DNA of 64,000 nucleotides from the NCBI GenBank assembly GCA_037833965.1, contig AP031355.1:8147501-8211500 (forward strand), in the 5' to 3' direction. Of this stretch, positions 34,678 through 48,366 are shown piece after piece. The DNA is from Marchantia polymorpha subsp. ruderalis. Its lineage: Eukaryota; Streptophyta; Marchantiopsida; Marchantiales; Marchantiaceae. Each line of letters opens with the position of its first letter. Position 1 is the first letter of the stretch. The translations under genes and the position numbers were made by a program. Below the pieces are notes generated by a model that did no database searches, was not told where the DNA came from, and saw only the letters and a list, made by a program, of their open reading frames with translations.

Positions 34678-35579
34678 GCCAAAACAAACCCGTCCCGCAG
34701 CTGTGAATTCCGAAATCCTTCTTAAGGTCAGATATTTGTCAAAACAAACCCCCTCCCCCGCCTGTGAATTTCGAAATCGTTTTAATCGTCAACAGAACCT
34801 TTGACATGAAATTTAAAATTACTCCAGATTCCAGAAAAACGCAAAACACAATCGAGTGCTACGCGCGTAGCGAATTAAAATAGTCAAAAAATTTAATATT
34901 TTCAGAATAAAAGAAAACGTAAAATATGTCTTTCATGAAAATGCAGACGATCAACTAAGATCAGGTACTCAATATTTTGAGTAAAATTTTTCATGTGTAT
35001 GAATTCTTTGATGTTTTTTCAAACTTGCCCGTTTAAAATTTAAAAAATCCATGCAATTCAACCTAAGCATCATAAAATCTTAGATTTGGACTTTTATTTC
35101 ATATAATTTTGAAGCATCAAATTTTAAATTATTCTTAAAAAAAAATTTATCCAAATAAATTCTTCAATATTTAAAACCTTTATGATACATAGATTTTTAG
35201 CTTCCAAATGTCACAGATTTTGAAAATATTCATATGTAATGTATTATGAACATAAATTCATCTTGTATTGTGAATCTTTAATAAGACTGTTTTCAATATT
35301 GAAATTTGAGAATATATCTTAACCAAATACAAAATTAATGAAATTAAGGTTTGTATAAAAAATTTAGTTGCAAAATTAATTTAATTTCAAACACTCTTAC
35401 CATTTTTTTAAGGAAAAAAAAATTTATTATTTATTTCGAAAAAAATTATAATATTTTAGATTTCAAATACAAAGATTTTAAAATTATGATTCAAAGAATT
35501 TTAATTTGTATTTGTAAAAAAAAATCAAAAAATTATAATTTTTTTATTCATGTTTGAAATCTACTCATACTTTGATACT

Positions 35580-37110
35580 TAATTTTTTTATTCCATATAC
35601 ATGTATGTACAATTTTCATTCATTCACAATCTACTACATCTTGACCTAAGAATTAATAAAAATTATGAATATTTAGTCACCACAATCTAAGCGTTGATTA
35701 TTGCATAAATTTTGAAACAAATGATTATATTGCTTGTACAGACATAGATTTATTAAATTTGGTAAAAAAAATCAAATAATAATATTTTTTTCAAAAAGTG
35801 AAAAATGAATACAACACCTGACAAATCAATTCAACCCATGGTTTTTGCTCGATCAAAAAATGTAACGTTTCAGGAAAGGAAGGTTTCATGCTCTCAAGAT
35901 AATGCGTTGTTAGCAAAAAAATTAATTTTATTCTTCAAATGTATGGCGTTCGCGTTTTTTTTAAGAGAATGAAATCTACACCATCCGGCCAGAAAAAGGT
36001 ATATTTGACATAGAGAAAGAATGCATGAAAGATAATATTAGTCAATGCAAGCGGACTTTTATCAAGTTTCTAAAATATAAAGTAAAAACTGATAAATATG
36101 CTAAATTCTTCTAGTGAAATTAAGATTGAGCTAAAGATTGTGTTTGATTTGATCAATAATTGATAATGTAGCTTTATCTTTAGTTTAAGATTATATATGA
36201 AAAAATCATTCAATATTGATTGTAGCTTACAATGTTTTATAATGAATATAGAACTATGAATGAATCATTTTACATACCATGGTGAATAATGATAATGGTG
36301 TCTTTATCACAATGAAATGACACTCAGATGAATAATTGATGTGATCAACAAATTCAACATGTAAAATGATTTTTTTGTAATCATTCAATTCTTTAAAAAA
36401 ATTTGAAAAAAATCATTGAAAAAATCAATGTGATTTTTTATTGTCTCATTGTATATGATCTTGAAATTCATCAGCTTCAGCTACATATAAAAACAATTTG
36501 ACATATCGATCTTCAAAAAAAAATTATAACACAATTCAAAAGTTGATTTCATAAAATGAAACTAGACATCTTAAATATATGTGTTTATTCATTTCTTATG
36601 CATATATACACATATTGATTTTTGATGCATATTTTTAACATAAAATAAGTTTATTTTAAAACTAATTTTTAAGCAAAATTCATACTCAAATCTCATACTA
36701 AATTGTTAGTTTTGATCATTAAATTAATCATAATACATATTGAGCTTAATATTGTTGAATCAAAATCATTAATATTTATAATTTTTATCTTTCTTCACAT
36801 TATTGTTTGTTGAAAACTTCAAAATAATAGCACTTTTGACATACATTCAATTATTAATATTTTCAATATATTCAAATCATTTAAAACTTTGGAATTTTTT
36901 TTAAAATATTTGGTTCTACTCAAAATTTGATGTTAATTTTTTTTACTCTATATACATATATGTCCAATTTTTAATCATTCACATCTACTACATCTTAACC
37001 TAAAAAATTAGAGAAAATTATAAATATTTAGTTAGCACAATCTTAGCGTTGATTATTGCATAATTCTTGAAATAAATTATTTTATATTGCATGTACGTAA
37101 ATTTTTATAA
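35580..37110. repeat. Direct repeat pair inside the left arm
   Basis: About 180 bases at 35,580-35,760 recur in the same orientation at 36,930-37,110 (shared: ATTGCATAA, TCTACTACATCTTGACC / TCTTAACC, GCGTTGATTATTGCATAA). The DNA between them (36,060-36,930) has no other assigned partner. Confidence 0.7.
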
Positions 37111-37119
37111 AGTAATAAT

Positions 37120-38230
37120 AAAGATTAATAATGAAATTATTTTGTTCTCAAAACAAACTGGTTTGAAGAATTTGTAAAAAAATCATTTGCAAATTTGGTT
37201 TACAAATTCATTTTGCATGATTTTCTTCCCATGTATTCAATTCTGAAATTTCTAAAAAATCTTAGCACTTGAAAACCACATGGCTTGAATTTTCAATCTG
37301 AGCAGTTTGTCTACAATTTGCAAACTGTGTATTAGAGAAGAAAAAATTAAACGAGACACATGATAGTAGCGTAAGGTAGAGAAAAATTGAAGACCATGGT
37401 ATGAAGCGGATTTGGCATTCTCTATCGTCTTCATTCGAAAGGGGGAAATGGAGTGAAGTTCCGATAATGACGCGAGGCACTTTAGTCAGGAACCGGGATC
37501 CCCATCCGTATTAACTAATGTTTGTCGGAGATATTTAGGAGCGAGGAAATGTAGGTCCGTTATGAATGAAATGACGTGCTTATCTTGCAAGACAAATCCG
37601 CGCACCGGACAAGAAAGAGAGCAGCGGGAAGGCGAATTTAACACCCAGCAATAATCTCAGGCGACGAACTAAATACAAGAGGGCGATGGGCGGGGTAGGA
37701 CCAATGGGGCTGCTCGGGGGCCGTGCACCTCGGCAACAAATGCAAGCAAACCAAGTAGAACAAGATTTCTTTCTGGTTTGCCCGCTTCAATGAATGACAT
37801 GACAGGGGGAAAAATAGCAAAGCAGAGGGTGGGGGTGCACATGGCGTGACTAGGCCGCAGCTGACACCAAGTAGGCAACTAGCGTCGTGCTGGCTAAGGA
37901 CGTCCGAGCCGACCCGAGCCGACGGACAGACACAGACGTCCGCTCGTTGCCGGGCGGGCCAGGCGGGCGGGACGGACGGAGTTGGCTGGCGGTCTACCGA
38001 GATGGCCGGATGCCCTCCCGCCCGCAGGCACGCAGGCGGGTGATGGGACAGGCGAGGACGGGGCCGGTCCTCAATCCGAACATGGGAATATCTGGTGCGA
38101 CTGAACGTGGGCGATAGTGGGAGCGCGGTTACGTGCGGACCCGCCGGTCCAAAACCTCTCTTTCACAACGATTTCGGACGGCGTTTGTTTTGGCTAAAGT
38201 CTGGGCTCATGTCTCTATTATGATAAGAGC
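37120..38230. other. Central spacer of the palindrome, no gene recognised
   Basis: AT-rich up to about 37,450, then GC-rich (peak 37,880-38,060) with GGCGGG / GACGGAC repeats. Short frames show no known motif. Confidence 0.45.
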
Positions 38231-38235
38231 TCAGA

Positions 38236-38310
38236 GGGCCCGTACAGGAATCGAACCTGTACCTCCGCGTTTAGAAGGAGGCGCTTTGTCTGACTAAGCC
38301 AGTGTGCCCT
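38236..38310 (-). pseudogene. tRNA-Ile-like relic of the hairpin module
   Basis: Minus strand. Acceptor and T arm (ACAGGTTCGATTCCTGT) are kept; D and anticodon arms are altered. The hairpin half-sites GAGCTC...GGGCTCATG follow, then a GCCAAAACAAAC box. Confidence 0.6.
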
Positions 38311-38616
38311 CTTATCTTTTCTGGGGAAATGTCGAATTAAATACTTATCTCAAACTTTAGAGCCAGCTGTCAGTACTTGCCGGTCACCGACTACAGACAC
38401 CGAGTCCAGACGAATTTAACGCAGTTCCAACTATGGTCTGCCGACGCTGCAGTCCCTGGAGCAGTCGACTGGACGAGCGGCGGAAATGACCCGAATTCAG
38501 TCGATGTGACGCAGATCCAACCAAGATGTGCCGTCAGTATAATGACGAAATTCCGGGGCGGAATCAAATGTGGGTTCAGTAGATCTCCACTGGTTCAAAG
38601 ATGGGAATCGCACTAT

Positions 38617-38690
38617 GGCCCATCCAGGTCTCGAGCCCGTGAACTTCGCGCTACTAGCACGGCGCTCTAACCAACGGTGCCATGCACGAC
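38617..38690 (-). pseudogene. tRNA-Ile-like relic, anticodon loop CTAGTAG
   Basis: Minus strand. 3' half is well kept (GTGCTAGTAGCGCGAAGTTC, then CGGGCTCGAGACCTGGATGGGCC); the 5' acceptor strand is damaged. Followed by no hairpin. Confidence 0.6.
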
Positions 38691-38855
38691 TCTGAACAAC
38701 TGTTTGAAATAGCAGCTTTCTCAAAATTCCGAGCCAACTTCCAGATACAACGGGAGGTCACCATTCTCGAGAGCATTCGGAGAGAGAGAGTCACCATCAC
38801 TCGTGGGTTACTCGTTTTGATTCTGATGGGCCAGGAACAAATCAATTTACAAATC

Positions 38856-38927
38856 CAGTTTATGACCTAAGTGACTTATCAGTTTATGACCTAAGTGACT
38901 TATCAGTTTATGACCAAGTAACAATTA
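38856..38927. repeat. 24-bp tandem repeat, about 2.5 copies
   Basis: CAGTTTATGACCTAAGTGAC plus TTAT occurs at 38,856-38,879 and 38,880-38,903, with a partial third copy. Confidence 0.9.
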
Positions 38928-39079
38928 TCACACATTATTGGCTAACATCTCTCACACTTTAAATTTTACCCAATCATAATGTAGATGCTCTTGTTAATTT
39001 AAGCGCTAGAAGTAAGATCAGTTTAGGTAATTTACGTAATTAACTCGCGGTATAAACCGAAAAACTAACCATTCCTGGT

Positions 39080-39135
39080 CATATGGGACTTAAACCTCTG
39101 AACTTTGCGTTGTTAGCAAGGAGGAGTAATGGGCC
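39080..39135 (-). pseudogene. tRNA-Ile-like relic
   Basis: Minus strand. Loop CTAACAA within a partial anticodon arm and GGCCCATTA at the 5' end remain; the D arm is largely lost. Confidence 0.5.
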
Positions 39136-40097
39136 ACTATCACAACCTAACATGTGATTGTTTGCCACATATATATCTTTCAATATATTATGATCTTTGC
39201 CTATGATAGATTCAAATTAAACACAAGATTTAATTTGACTTCAGATTTCCACACATTTCATAGATTGTTTTCTAACAATGATAAATAAATTAATTGACCT
39301 TATGAAAATCCTGAGCCACGTAACTCTAATTAGAAACATAAAAATTAAATATCTATGATATATATCTTAACTAATTTTTAGTTGTAATGAGTGTAGATCA
39401 TCCAATACATTTTGAAATGTAATTAGATGTTTTTTAATAAAAAATTATAAAAATAAAGTAAAAATTAAGGTAACGGATAGATATTACTCATTTTTGGCTA
39501 ATTATCATTCATTCTACTATATTCATTTTTGTGATTGATGAGATGATGGTACGGGGATCTAATTTTTGCGGGGTGGGTAGATGCTACTTCTAACTCCGTG
39601 CAACTTCTAACTAAGCCCTTGTCCACTGCACTTTGCCATGGAGCGAAGATCGGCGTGAAACTAGCACTCGACCTGACTTCACTCGTCTCGTCCGACCCAT
39701 GCCCAAAGGGCTTCATGGCCTCGGAATCAGAAGTCTCTCTCAGTCCCTTGTCTCTCTCTAAATCTCGGGCTCGCTTCCGGGGCGCAAATTGCAAATTTTC
39801 TCGTCAAATCACCTCGACTCGCCAACATAGCCAACTCGCACTTCTGTTCCAAGATTGAGGGGTCTCTAAGTTGAATCTCTTTAGATCTCCATTCACCATG
39901 TGTTCTTCACGAATAGTAGTTCAAGGGATAATTAGCCAAAAGTGAAAATAACAGGCCGCTCCCAAAATTAATTTTACATTGATTATTTTTTTCAAGTTTT
40001 TCATTATCAAATGCAAGCCTAGATTTGATAAATCAAAAAATATTTAGTGATATTTTTTGTATTATCAAAATAACTATCTAAATATGTACTTTTTTTA

Positions 40098-40430
40098 AAT
40101 TCCGAGCCAACTTCCAGATACAACTGGTTTTCACCAATCCCGAGAGCATTCGATGGGAAGCGCGGCGGAAACAGCCTCCGCCAATCTGTTTACGGATGCA
40201 GTCTCCTGGTCGGATATATCAGCCCTGGGTATTCGTTTTGGCCTTAGCCCTATATCGGTCATCTGCGGTCATGTTATACTAGACTTTTGAGCCCATACAG
40301 GGCTCAAAACTTTGAACTTCGCTTTGTTAGCACGTCTCTACCCAACTCGGATAATGGGCCACTATCATTATGCGCCTACCTGCCACATCGCAGATCATTA
40401 TAGATCATAAAAAAATAAAGATATGTAAAA
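40098..40430. repeat. ~330-bp direct repeat, copy 1
   Basis: Closely similar, same orientation, to 49,068-49,390. Shared text includes TTCCGAGCCAACTTCCAGAT, CCAATCTGTTTACGGATGCA, CCCTATATCGGTCAT and a tRNA-Ile-like relic on the minus strand (40,290-40,370; loop CTAACAA). Partial copies lie at 38,730-38,775 and 48,475-48,545 and, inverted, at 25,600-25,690 and 26,180-26,290. Confidence 0.9.
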
Positions 40431-40519
40431 CCAAAATAAACTAAATTTAACTTCAGATTTTCCAGATATTTCATAGATTATTTTATAAAAATAATTAAAA
40501 AAATGATTTAAGTCTTTGT

Positions 40520-42680
40520 AAAAAATATTTAGACATCATGTGATGGATTCAGGTTTTAAGTCACTTCATTCTATATTTAGCAAGATTTGAATATTTGAAA
40601 AATTAGTAATTTAAAACTGAAAGTCTCTATAAAATTAAAATAAATCTGTATTGAAAAAATATTTTAGATATTTACGGACCTTACAAGGTTTCTAATAAAA
40701 AAATTCATAATAAAAAAATTTCAAATTTTGTTTTCGTGTGATAGATCTGAAGTTTGTGTAAATTAAATATATTTTATTCAATATTCAGTATCAAAAAATT
40801 AATACAAAAATACATAACAAGAATTGATTGTTTGTAATTTAGCAAAAGTACAATTGTTTTTTTCATAAAGTTTTCTAAAGACAAAGTTTAAATTCAAAAT
40901 ACATACTTGTGTGAAGTTTGAATTAGGGAAGGGCTTTATCAAATGTTGAATTCAATATTTTTTTAAAGTGCGAAATATTATTTTTGTATTATATTTTGTG
41001 CACAAATTTTTGAATTTTTTTTTTGATGTAATAAAAATGTAGAATTGATTAAAATGAAAATTGTAATCTTAGATTGAATCTTGTACACGTAATTGTGCAT
41101 ATACACGTTATATTAAAAAAAATACATAATACTTAAAATTTTGTGAAATGATCTTAGTGAGTTAGAAGAAAATAATAATCACAAATTGTATGAAACAAAT
41201 TATACAAAGATATGAAAAACTTCTTTTTCAGCCAAAAGTCCGGACAATCTCAGACCAGATTTATGTACATGCAGCAATGTAAAACTTCTTTTATTTTAAT
41301 TTTCATATTTTGTCTGCAAGTTTTGTAAAAACACTTTCCTATGTGTCTACCATCCTTGTTTAAAGATCCGATTTTTTTATTTTTCACCATCATACGTTTG
41401 TGTAAGCTTGCCACTTCAATTTGCTATCAATTTTTCGAAACAATTGTGTTCGCTTTTAATTCTCCACTCTTGTAATCTCATTTTTTTAGATATCATCACA
41501 GGTAGTTTTACTTCTGTCTCACCTTTCTTTACTGACATCGGTTTTCATTTTTGTTAGTTTAAAAAATTATATTATTTTCATGAATTTTTTTAAAAATTTT
41601 GATTTTATACATTTGTTACTTTTTTGAATCTATTTTTTAACAGTTTTTTGTTTAATGATATCTGTATAAATATTTGTTTTTCTTCTTATTAGCACATTAT
41701 TATTGTTCTAAGATTCTATGTACCAAGTTTTCACCCCCTTTAGATTCATGTATATACGGAAGAATCTTACACCTTAATTCATTTACACCATTCTATAGCT
41801 GTTTCATCCAACTATCATGTTATTGCATTGTACCATAATAATGAATCATATATTATGAATATTTTTTGTGAAAAATGATCTTATTTTCTCATAAATGTAA
41901 CCTAATCCTGAATGAACCAAGTAGTCATTAGCATAGTTTCATCTTCAAAAATAAAATTACTCACAAGAACTATTGCACTCTAGCATATCAAAGTTTTGTG
42001 CATTTTTTTTTCAATATCATTTTTCTTTAAGTCATGATTTGAAGTACATCATCAATCATGTTTTGTTTGATGATGATCATATAAATTAACAAATAAAAAT
42101 TTTAATGTCATGTAAATACATGAACTTTTTCAATATGCCCACGAGATCATTAATAAATTTTAGTTTTGAAGGTTAATTTGATAACATGATTATTTAACAT
42201 CAGAATTAAAACACATTTGATATCAAATCTCAACTAGAAATTTCTCTTTTAAAATTATAATTAAACATGTCATGCTCTTCTCTTTTCTTCAATATTTTTT
42301 TGAAAGAAAATTGGAATGTTTTACTAAAAAATCTCACATCAGATTATCATCCTTAAAACACTTCCAAAAAAGTTCAACATTCAGATCTGAAGATCTAAAT
42401 TTAATCTAAAACTGATCTGTGAAGATATTTTGACCATTCGTTTGTCTCTGCAATTAACATTCATAGTTGTAATTGATATAATCATTTATCGATAATATAA
42501 GTTCATCAAGATTTTATTAAGAATAAATTATAATTATAGTTCACCATGCCATACAAAAATAAAATAATATAACACATAAATTCAATAATAATACAACTTA
42601 ATTAATACATCAATAAGTTCATCAGAATTTAACTAATAATGATTTTTCATGTTCAAAGTAATCTAATAGTTTGATAAGAT
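40520..42680. repeat. Extra inverted copy of block T
   Basis: Reverse complement of 31,250-33,450 but placed inside the palindrome, between the central spacer and the partner of block V. It breaks the simple mirror order, so it arose from a separate duplication or insertion. Confidence 0.85.
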
Positions 42681-42689
42681 GAAGACAAC

Positions 42690-44215
42690 TGATTTGCTCG
42701 AATTGACTAATATTAAGTTTCATGCATTCTCTCTTTATGTCAAATACTTATTAACTAGCCGGATGGTGTAGATTTCATTCTCTTAAAAAAAACGCTAACG
42801 CAATACATTTGAAGAATAAAATTAATTTCTGTGCTAACAACGCATTACCTTGAGGGCATGAAACTTAACTTTCCTAAAACCTTACATTCTTTGATTGAGC
42901 AAAAACCATGGGTTGAGTTAATACCATGTCGGGAATTGTATTCAATATTCACTTTTTGAAAAAATAATTATTTTTTGAGCTTTTAACCAAATTTTATAAA
43001 CCTGTGTTTGGACATGCAATACAAAATCATTTATTTCAAAATTTATGCAGTAATCAACGCTTAGATATTGTTGACAAAATATTCATTTAAAAAAATTTCT
43101 TAGGTTATGATGTAGTAGATCTTGAATGAATGAAAATTGGACATATATGTACATAGAGTAAAAAAATTAAAGATCAAAGTTTGAGTAAATTTTAAAGATG
43201 AATTAAAAAACTTAAATTCTTTTTAGGAAATTTTTATTTTTACAAATTTACATTATACATCTTTGAATCATAATTTTATAAAATTGTATTTCAAATCTAA
43301 AATCTTATATTTTTTTGAAATAAAATTATTTTTTATAATTATTTTTTAATAACTGGTTAGAGTGTTTGAAATTAAATCACTTTCGCAAATAATTTATTAT
43401 ACAAAACCTTAATTTCATATTTTTTATTTTATTTAAGATATATTCTCAAAGTTTAACATTGAAAACAGTCTTATTAAAGATTCACAATACAAGATGAATT
43501 TATGTTCATAATATATTACATGTGAATACATGTAGGGTAGATAGACAATATGTGACTTTTGGAAGCTAAAAATCTATGTATCATAAAGGTTTAAAATATT
43601 GAAGAATTTATTTGGAATAAAAAACTTTAAAGAATAACTTTAAAATTTGAAGCGAAAAAATTACAAGTATATGAAATAAAAATCCAAATGTAAGATTTTA
43701 TGATCCTTAGGTTGAATTGTATAAATTTTTTATATTTTAAATGGGCAACTTTGAAAGAACATCAAAGGATTCATACACACATGAAAAACTTTACTTAAAA
43801 TATTGTATACCTGATCTTAGTTGATCGTCTGCATTTTAATGAAAAACATAATTTACGTTTTTTTTTTAATTTTGAAAAAAAATGATTTGACATTTTTTAT
43901 TCGCTACCGCGTAGCGCTCGATTGTGTTTAGCCTTTATCTGGAATCTGGAGTAAATTTTAAATTTTATGTCAAAGGTTCTGTTGACGTTTAAAACGATTT
44001 CGAAATTCACAGGCGGGGGAGGGGGTTTGTTTCGACAAATATGTGACCTTAAGAAGGATTTCGGAATTCACAGCCGCGGGACGGGATTGTTTTTGCAAAA
44101 TTTGAGCTCATGTCATTTTGGTATGACATGAGCTCAAAGGGCCCATATAGGAATCGAACCTGTTACCTCCGTGCTCGAAGCGCGACGCTCTAACCAACGA
44201 GCTAATGGACCTTTT
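42690..44215. repeat. Palindrome arm block V' (right)
   Basis: Reverse complement of 34,560-36,060; see the left copy for anchors. Differences are mostly small indels in A/T runs. Confidence 0.9.
44097..44211 (-). tRNA. tRNA-Ile-derived unit (TCG) plus 16-bp hairpin
   Basis: Minus strand. tRNA part is 44,140-44,211: acceptor GGTCCAT/ATGGGCC, anticodon loop CTTCGAG (TCG), T loop TTCGATT; the T stem has one changed pair. The hairpin TTTGAGCTCATGTCAT / ATGACATGAGCTCAAA occupies 44,101-44,138, followed by TTTT (44,097-44,100). Hairpin sequence is identical to the left-arm partner at 34,636 although surrounding DNA has diverged. Confidence 0.6.
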
Positions 44216-44429
44216 TGTCTGGAGCGACAAAACAACTAGGTTTAAACAGGGATTGGGGCTCTGGTAACCGCCCAACCGGATACACACGTGCCACTCCGAA
44301 CACTGTCATCAGGCCGCAGCCCAGACACGACCTGCACTTGCGAATCAATCGGGAATTGTGATTGGACAACTATGATGTCATCGTTCTCCCTCGCGCACGG
44401 CAATACCAGTTTTTCCCCAGACCTGTGTC

Positions 44430-46200
44430 TGCACGGCTCGAGCTCGCAACCTCCTCCGCCTTGCGTAGAGGAATTCACCAACTGAGCTATCCTCACACAA
44501 GCAAACAAGTTATTTACAGAAGTAACATTTCTTGTCAAAACTCCGAATCAACTAACAGATACAAGTGGAGGTCCAACATTTTTATTGCAATTGTTGTTGC
44601 ATAAATAATTTGAATGCTTGAAACATTTATATTATCTTCCGCTTCATCATTTTCACTCATCGTATTCATTTTCAATCGCTGAATTTGTTGCAATGTTCTT
44701 GATCTTTTTACAAGATCAACTCACCGACATAACTTCAAAAAATTTCTCCACCTTAGAGTTTAGATGCCAAGTTTACCACCTATATCGCATGTATATGAGA
44801 GTGCTTTAAAAACGTTAGGACGTCTAATTCACCGTAAATACTTAATAAGATTTTGGAGCTAGTTGTTCACTACACTTTTTTCCTTCACTACATGCTTTTG
44901 ACTTATAAAAATTGATTCATACGAAACTCGACTTCAACTATTTATTGTATGACATAGCATTATGCAGATGCTTGTTTAAATTAACAGATCTAAATTGCAA
45001 TAATTTTAACAGATTTTTTAACTTCATTTGTATCACATACGGATATAAATTTCTTGTTGTATTATATCCACTTTAACATACAGTCCGTCAGTTCAAACAA
45101 TCTTTATCAATGACTCATGACAAGGTAGAGAAAGATTTGTTGCAATAAAAAATAGGAATTTGATCCGAAGTTGGAAGTGAAGTTTACACTTGCAAGTACG
45201 TTTAGGGAAAATACACAAGCATCACAGGCTTTAAAAAAAAATTCATTCAGACCAGAAGAAAGCTTACAAATTGTATTTTGTGCTGTAGTTAAAATTTGAA
45301 GTCGATTAACTAAGATTCTGGGAAGATTTAATTGTTTGAAGATATAGGGATCAAAGTTGAAAATAAAACTTACATTGAAGAGTTTGTTTTGTTCGATCAC
45401 AAAGGCCTCAGACAATTTACGACAATGTTTTTCCAAAAGTAATAACAATCTACAAGGTGCATCATGTGGTGGATTCAGATTTTGAGTCACTTCACTAAAT
45501 TTTGAGCAAGAAAATTTGACTTTTTGAAAAATAAGAAATTTAATGCTGAAAGTCAGTTTTTTTTTTACATCCGTTTAAATTTTTCTTAGTTTCGAAAATT
45601 GTGTTAGTTTCATGATTTTTTTTTGATATTTTCATTTTATACATTTGGAATTTTGGAATTTTGGAATTTTTTGTTTACAATTTTGAATTTAATGATTTGT
45701 GTACACATCTTTGTTTTACTTCAAACTAGCAAATTCTTATTGTTTAAGATTCTATGTAGCACGTTTTCACCCCTTTAGATTCATCTATATACGTAAAAAT
45801 CTTACACCTTAATTCATTTACACCATTTTTAGCTATTTCATCCAATTATCATGTTATTGCATCTTACCATAATATAGTCATGAAATATTTTTTGTGAAAT
45901 ATGATTATATTTTCACATTAATGTAATTTAATATTGAATGAACGAATTTGTCATTAACATACTTTCATCTTAAACTATGTGAAGTTTTAAGGATGAATAA
46001 TTTTAATTTTATAGAATGATTATTTTACATCAGAATTAGAATACTTTGATATCAAATATCAGCTAGAAATTACTCTATTATAATAAAAATATTATGATTA
46101 TAATAATCTAAAATGCATTTATTCATATCACTATCAAAATGAGGCGCAAATTTCATATCTTTTGACACTAAGTATAAAATTACCATTAAACATGTCATGC
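44430..46200. repeat. Palindrome arm blocks U' and T' (right)
   Basis: 44,430-45,545 is the reverse complement of block U and includes a second-type tRNA relic (44,436-44,500). 45,545-46,200 is the reverse complement of 31,640-32,490. The 870 bases 32,490-33,360 of the left arm are missing at the joint. Confidence 0.85.
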
Positions 46201-48110
46201 TCCTTCAGGTATTGAAATCATTTTTCGTGTGCGCCTCGGCAGAGCGCGTTTGGATCAGCGAAGGTTCACTTATATGACATATTTGCAGATAATGTCTTTT
46301 TATTTAAAGTAGCTTTATTAAGTGAAGAGATTTAGTTTGACAAAACCAAGAGATGTGCTTCTAAGGATTGAATTATGATCATTTGTAAATTTTGTCAATC
46401 TTTCTATGGAAAATTTTGGCTTTTCTGAAGCCCAAAAATAAAAAATGTATGCAATTTTTAATTGGATGTGTCAAATGTTATTTATTTCATGTAATTACTT
46501 ATGAATAATTTATTTTGGATATATTCGATCAATTTCTGGTTACAAATACTAAAATTTTGAAAGTAAAACATAAGTGCAAAAATATTGTCATTTTTCCAAA
46601 TTTTTTAAAGATAATTTCATGCTAGGTCATAAAATTTTATTATAAAAGTTTCACTGCATTGAAAGAATTTCAACATTGAGTGACATGAAATAATCAAAAA
46701 TTGTGCATATCAAGCTGTAAAAAGATTATATAGATAAGATTAGAGTATTAATTGAGGTTTGAGAATAAAATATCTTTTAAAAATGACATCTTTTATTACC
46801 AACATCTGTAAAGACAATCAAGGTTTCTATGTAGTATCACATGTACTATAGAAAAAAGTTATGAACGAGTTAAAGTGTTAGACTACTGCTGTTACAAATA
46901 TGCCCAATATGCCATAGAAGCCATTACAGAGATGTCAAAATAATTGAAGCTTTGCTTGTAATAATACATAAGCTCTAAGAAGTGAGAAAAAGAACTATAG
47001 AGATGTTCACAATAAAGTGCTCCTAGGAATAAGCTCAAAGTGGCGAGAATGTGACTTTACGAAAAGCGTTGAAGAGGAGAAAAATGATATCAATTGTACT
47101 AAAAGTGGTGATAAAGACTGCTTCAAAGAGTATCAAAGTGGTGATAAAGTGCCAGTAAGAAAGAACTAGAAATAATAATGATTACTTGCTTTGAAGTGAC
47201 ACAAAGTGAAATTACAAAAACTGATACAGGGAGGCAATGTTCAAAGAGTGTTTGAAAGTAAATCAAATTTGCAACTATTTTTTTTTACGAAACTTGAATT
47301 CATATTTTTTGTATTTATTTAAGATATATTCTAAAATTTTAATATCGAAAGCAGTATTCATAAAAGATTCACAATACAAGATAAATGTATGTTCATAACA
47401 TATTACATATGAATACATGTAAAGTAATTATCTAAAATATGTGACTTTTGAAAGCTAAAAAGTTATGTTTAATAAAGAGATAAAACATTGGAGAATTTAT
47501 TTTGATGAAAAAACTTCAAAGAACAATTTTTGAAGCAATGAAATTAAAATTATATGAAATAAAAATCCAAATCCAAGATTTTATGATGGTAAGGTTGAAT
47601 TGTATGAAAACTTTAAATTTTAAATGGGCATGTTTGGAAGAACATAAAAGAATTCATACACATATGAAAAAATTTTCCTAAAATATTGTTTACAGAATCT
47701 TAATTGGATAGATCGTCTGCATTTTCATGAAAAAAATATTGTACGTTTTATTGATTTTGAAAATATTGAAATTTTTTGACTACTTTTATGCGCTACGCGC
47801 GTAGCGCTGTTTGGTGTTCTGCCTTTTCCTGGAATCTGGAATCCGGAATCCGGAGTACTTTTCAAATTTCAGGTAAGTGGTTTTGTCGTTTAGAAGGAAA
47901 ATTCTGACTTTCAGAAGGATTTCGGAATTCACAGCCGCGGGACGGGTTTGTTCTGGCAAAAGGTTGAGCTCATGTCTTTGGTATGACATGAGCTCAGAGG
48001 GCCCGTACAGGAATCGAACCTGTACCTCCGCGTTTGAAGCGCGACGCTTTAACCAACCGAGCTAATGGGCCTTTTTGTCTGGGGCGAGAAAAAAGCTGGC
48101 TATCTACCTA
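46200..48110. repeat. Palindrome arm block S' (right)
   Basis: Reverse complement of 29,090-31,150 without the plastid-type insertion. The tRNA-like unit at 48,000 is complete here and deleted in the left arm. Confidence 0.85.
47958..48071 (-). tRNA. tRNA-Ile-derived unit (TCA, would read UGA) plus hairpin
   Basis: Minus strand, tRNA part 48,000-48,071. Acceptor GGCCCAT/ACGGGCC has one mismatch; anticodon stem TCGCG/CGCGG, loop CTTCAAA gives anticodon TCA. T arm ACAGG-TTCGATT-CCTGT is perfect; boxes A and B are intact. A 12-bp hairpin TGAGCTCATGTC/GACATGAGCTCA (47,965-47,996) and TTTT (47,958-47,961) follow. The flank CTCGCCCCAGACAAAAAG precedes it. Charging identity is unknown. Confidence 0.6.
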
Positions 48111-48307
48111 ACCACCGACCTTGAGGTCTGTCAATTTTCAATCAGTATTATATTCCAATCTAATCAATAGGCCGCGGCTCGAGTTCAGTCCATGATTGCG
48201 AGTCTCCCGTGTCATCGAGCGTGTAGGCGAGCATTGGGAGTCTCACGCGTGAGCCCCTGTGCCTGAGGTAATCGGACAAACTAGCAGAGTACTCTTTCTT
48301 CCATTTC

Positions 48308-48366
48308 GAACTCGCGACCTCCTCGTATTCGGATCATCTTATGAACCAACTGAGCCTCTCTCGCAC
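48308..48366 (-). pseudogene. Second-type tRNA relic
   Basis: Minus strand: GCGAGAGAGGCTCAGTTGGT then GAGGTCGCGAGTTCGAAA. Mirror partner of the relic at 26,350. Confidence 0.45.

Larger units (their letters stand above)
34560..36060. repeat. Palindrome arm block V (left)
   Basis: Reverse complement of about 42,690-44,215. Anchors: the tRNA-like unit and hairpin, TGATACATAGATTTTTAGCT near 35,185, TCAACCCATGGTTTTTGCTC near 35,831, AAATCTACACCATCCGGCC near 35,975. Noncoding. Confidence 0.9.

Noticed and set aside
37846..38117. Frames of 65-76 codons in the GC-rich centre
   Set aside because: Arg/Gly-rich low-complexity text from simple GGCGGG repeats.
29160..47900. CRISPR-like reading of the spaced GAGCTCATGTC motifs
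   Set aside because: Spacing is kilobases and irregular, each is tied to a tRNA-like unit, and the genome is plant nuclear.
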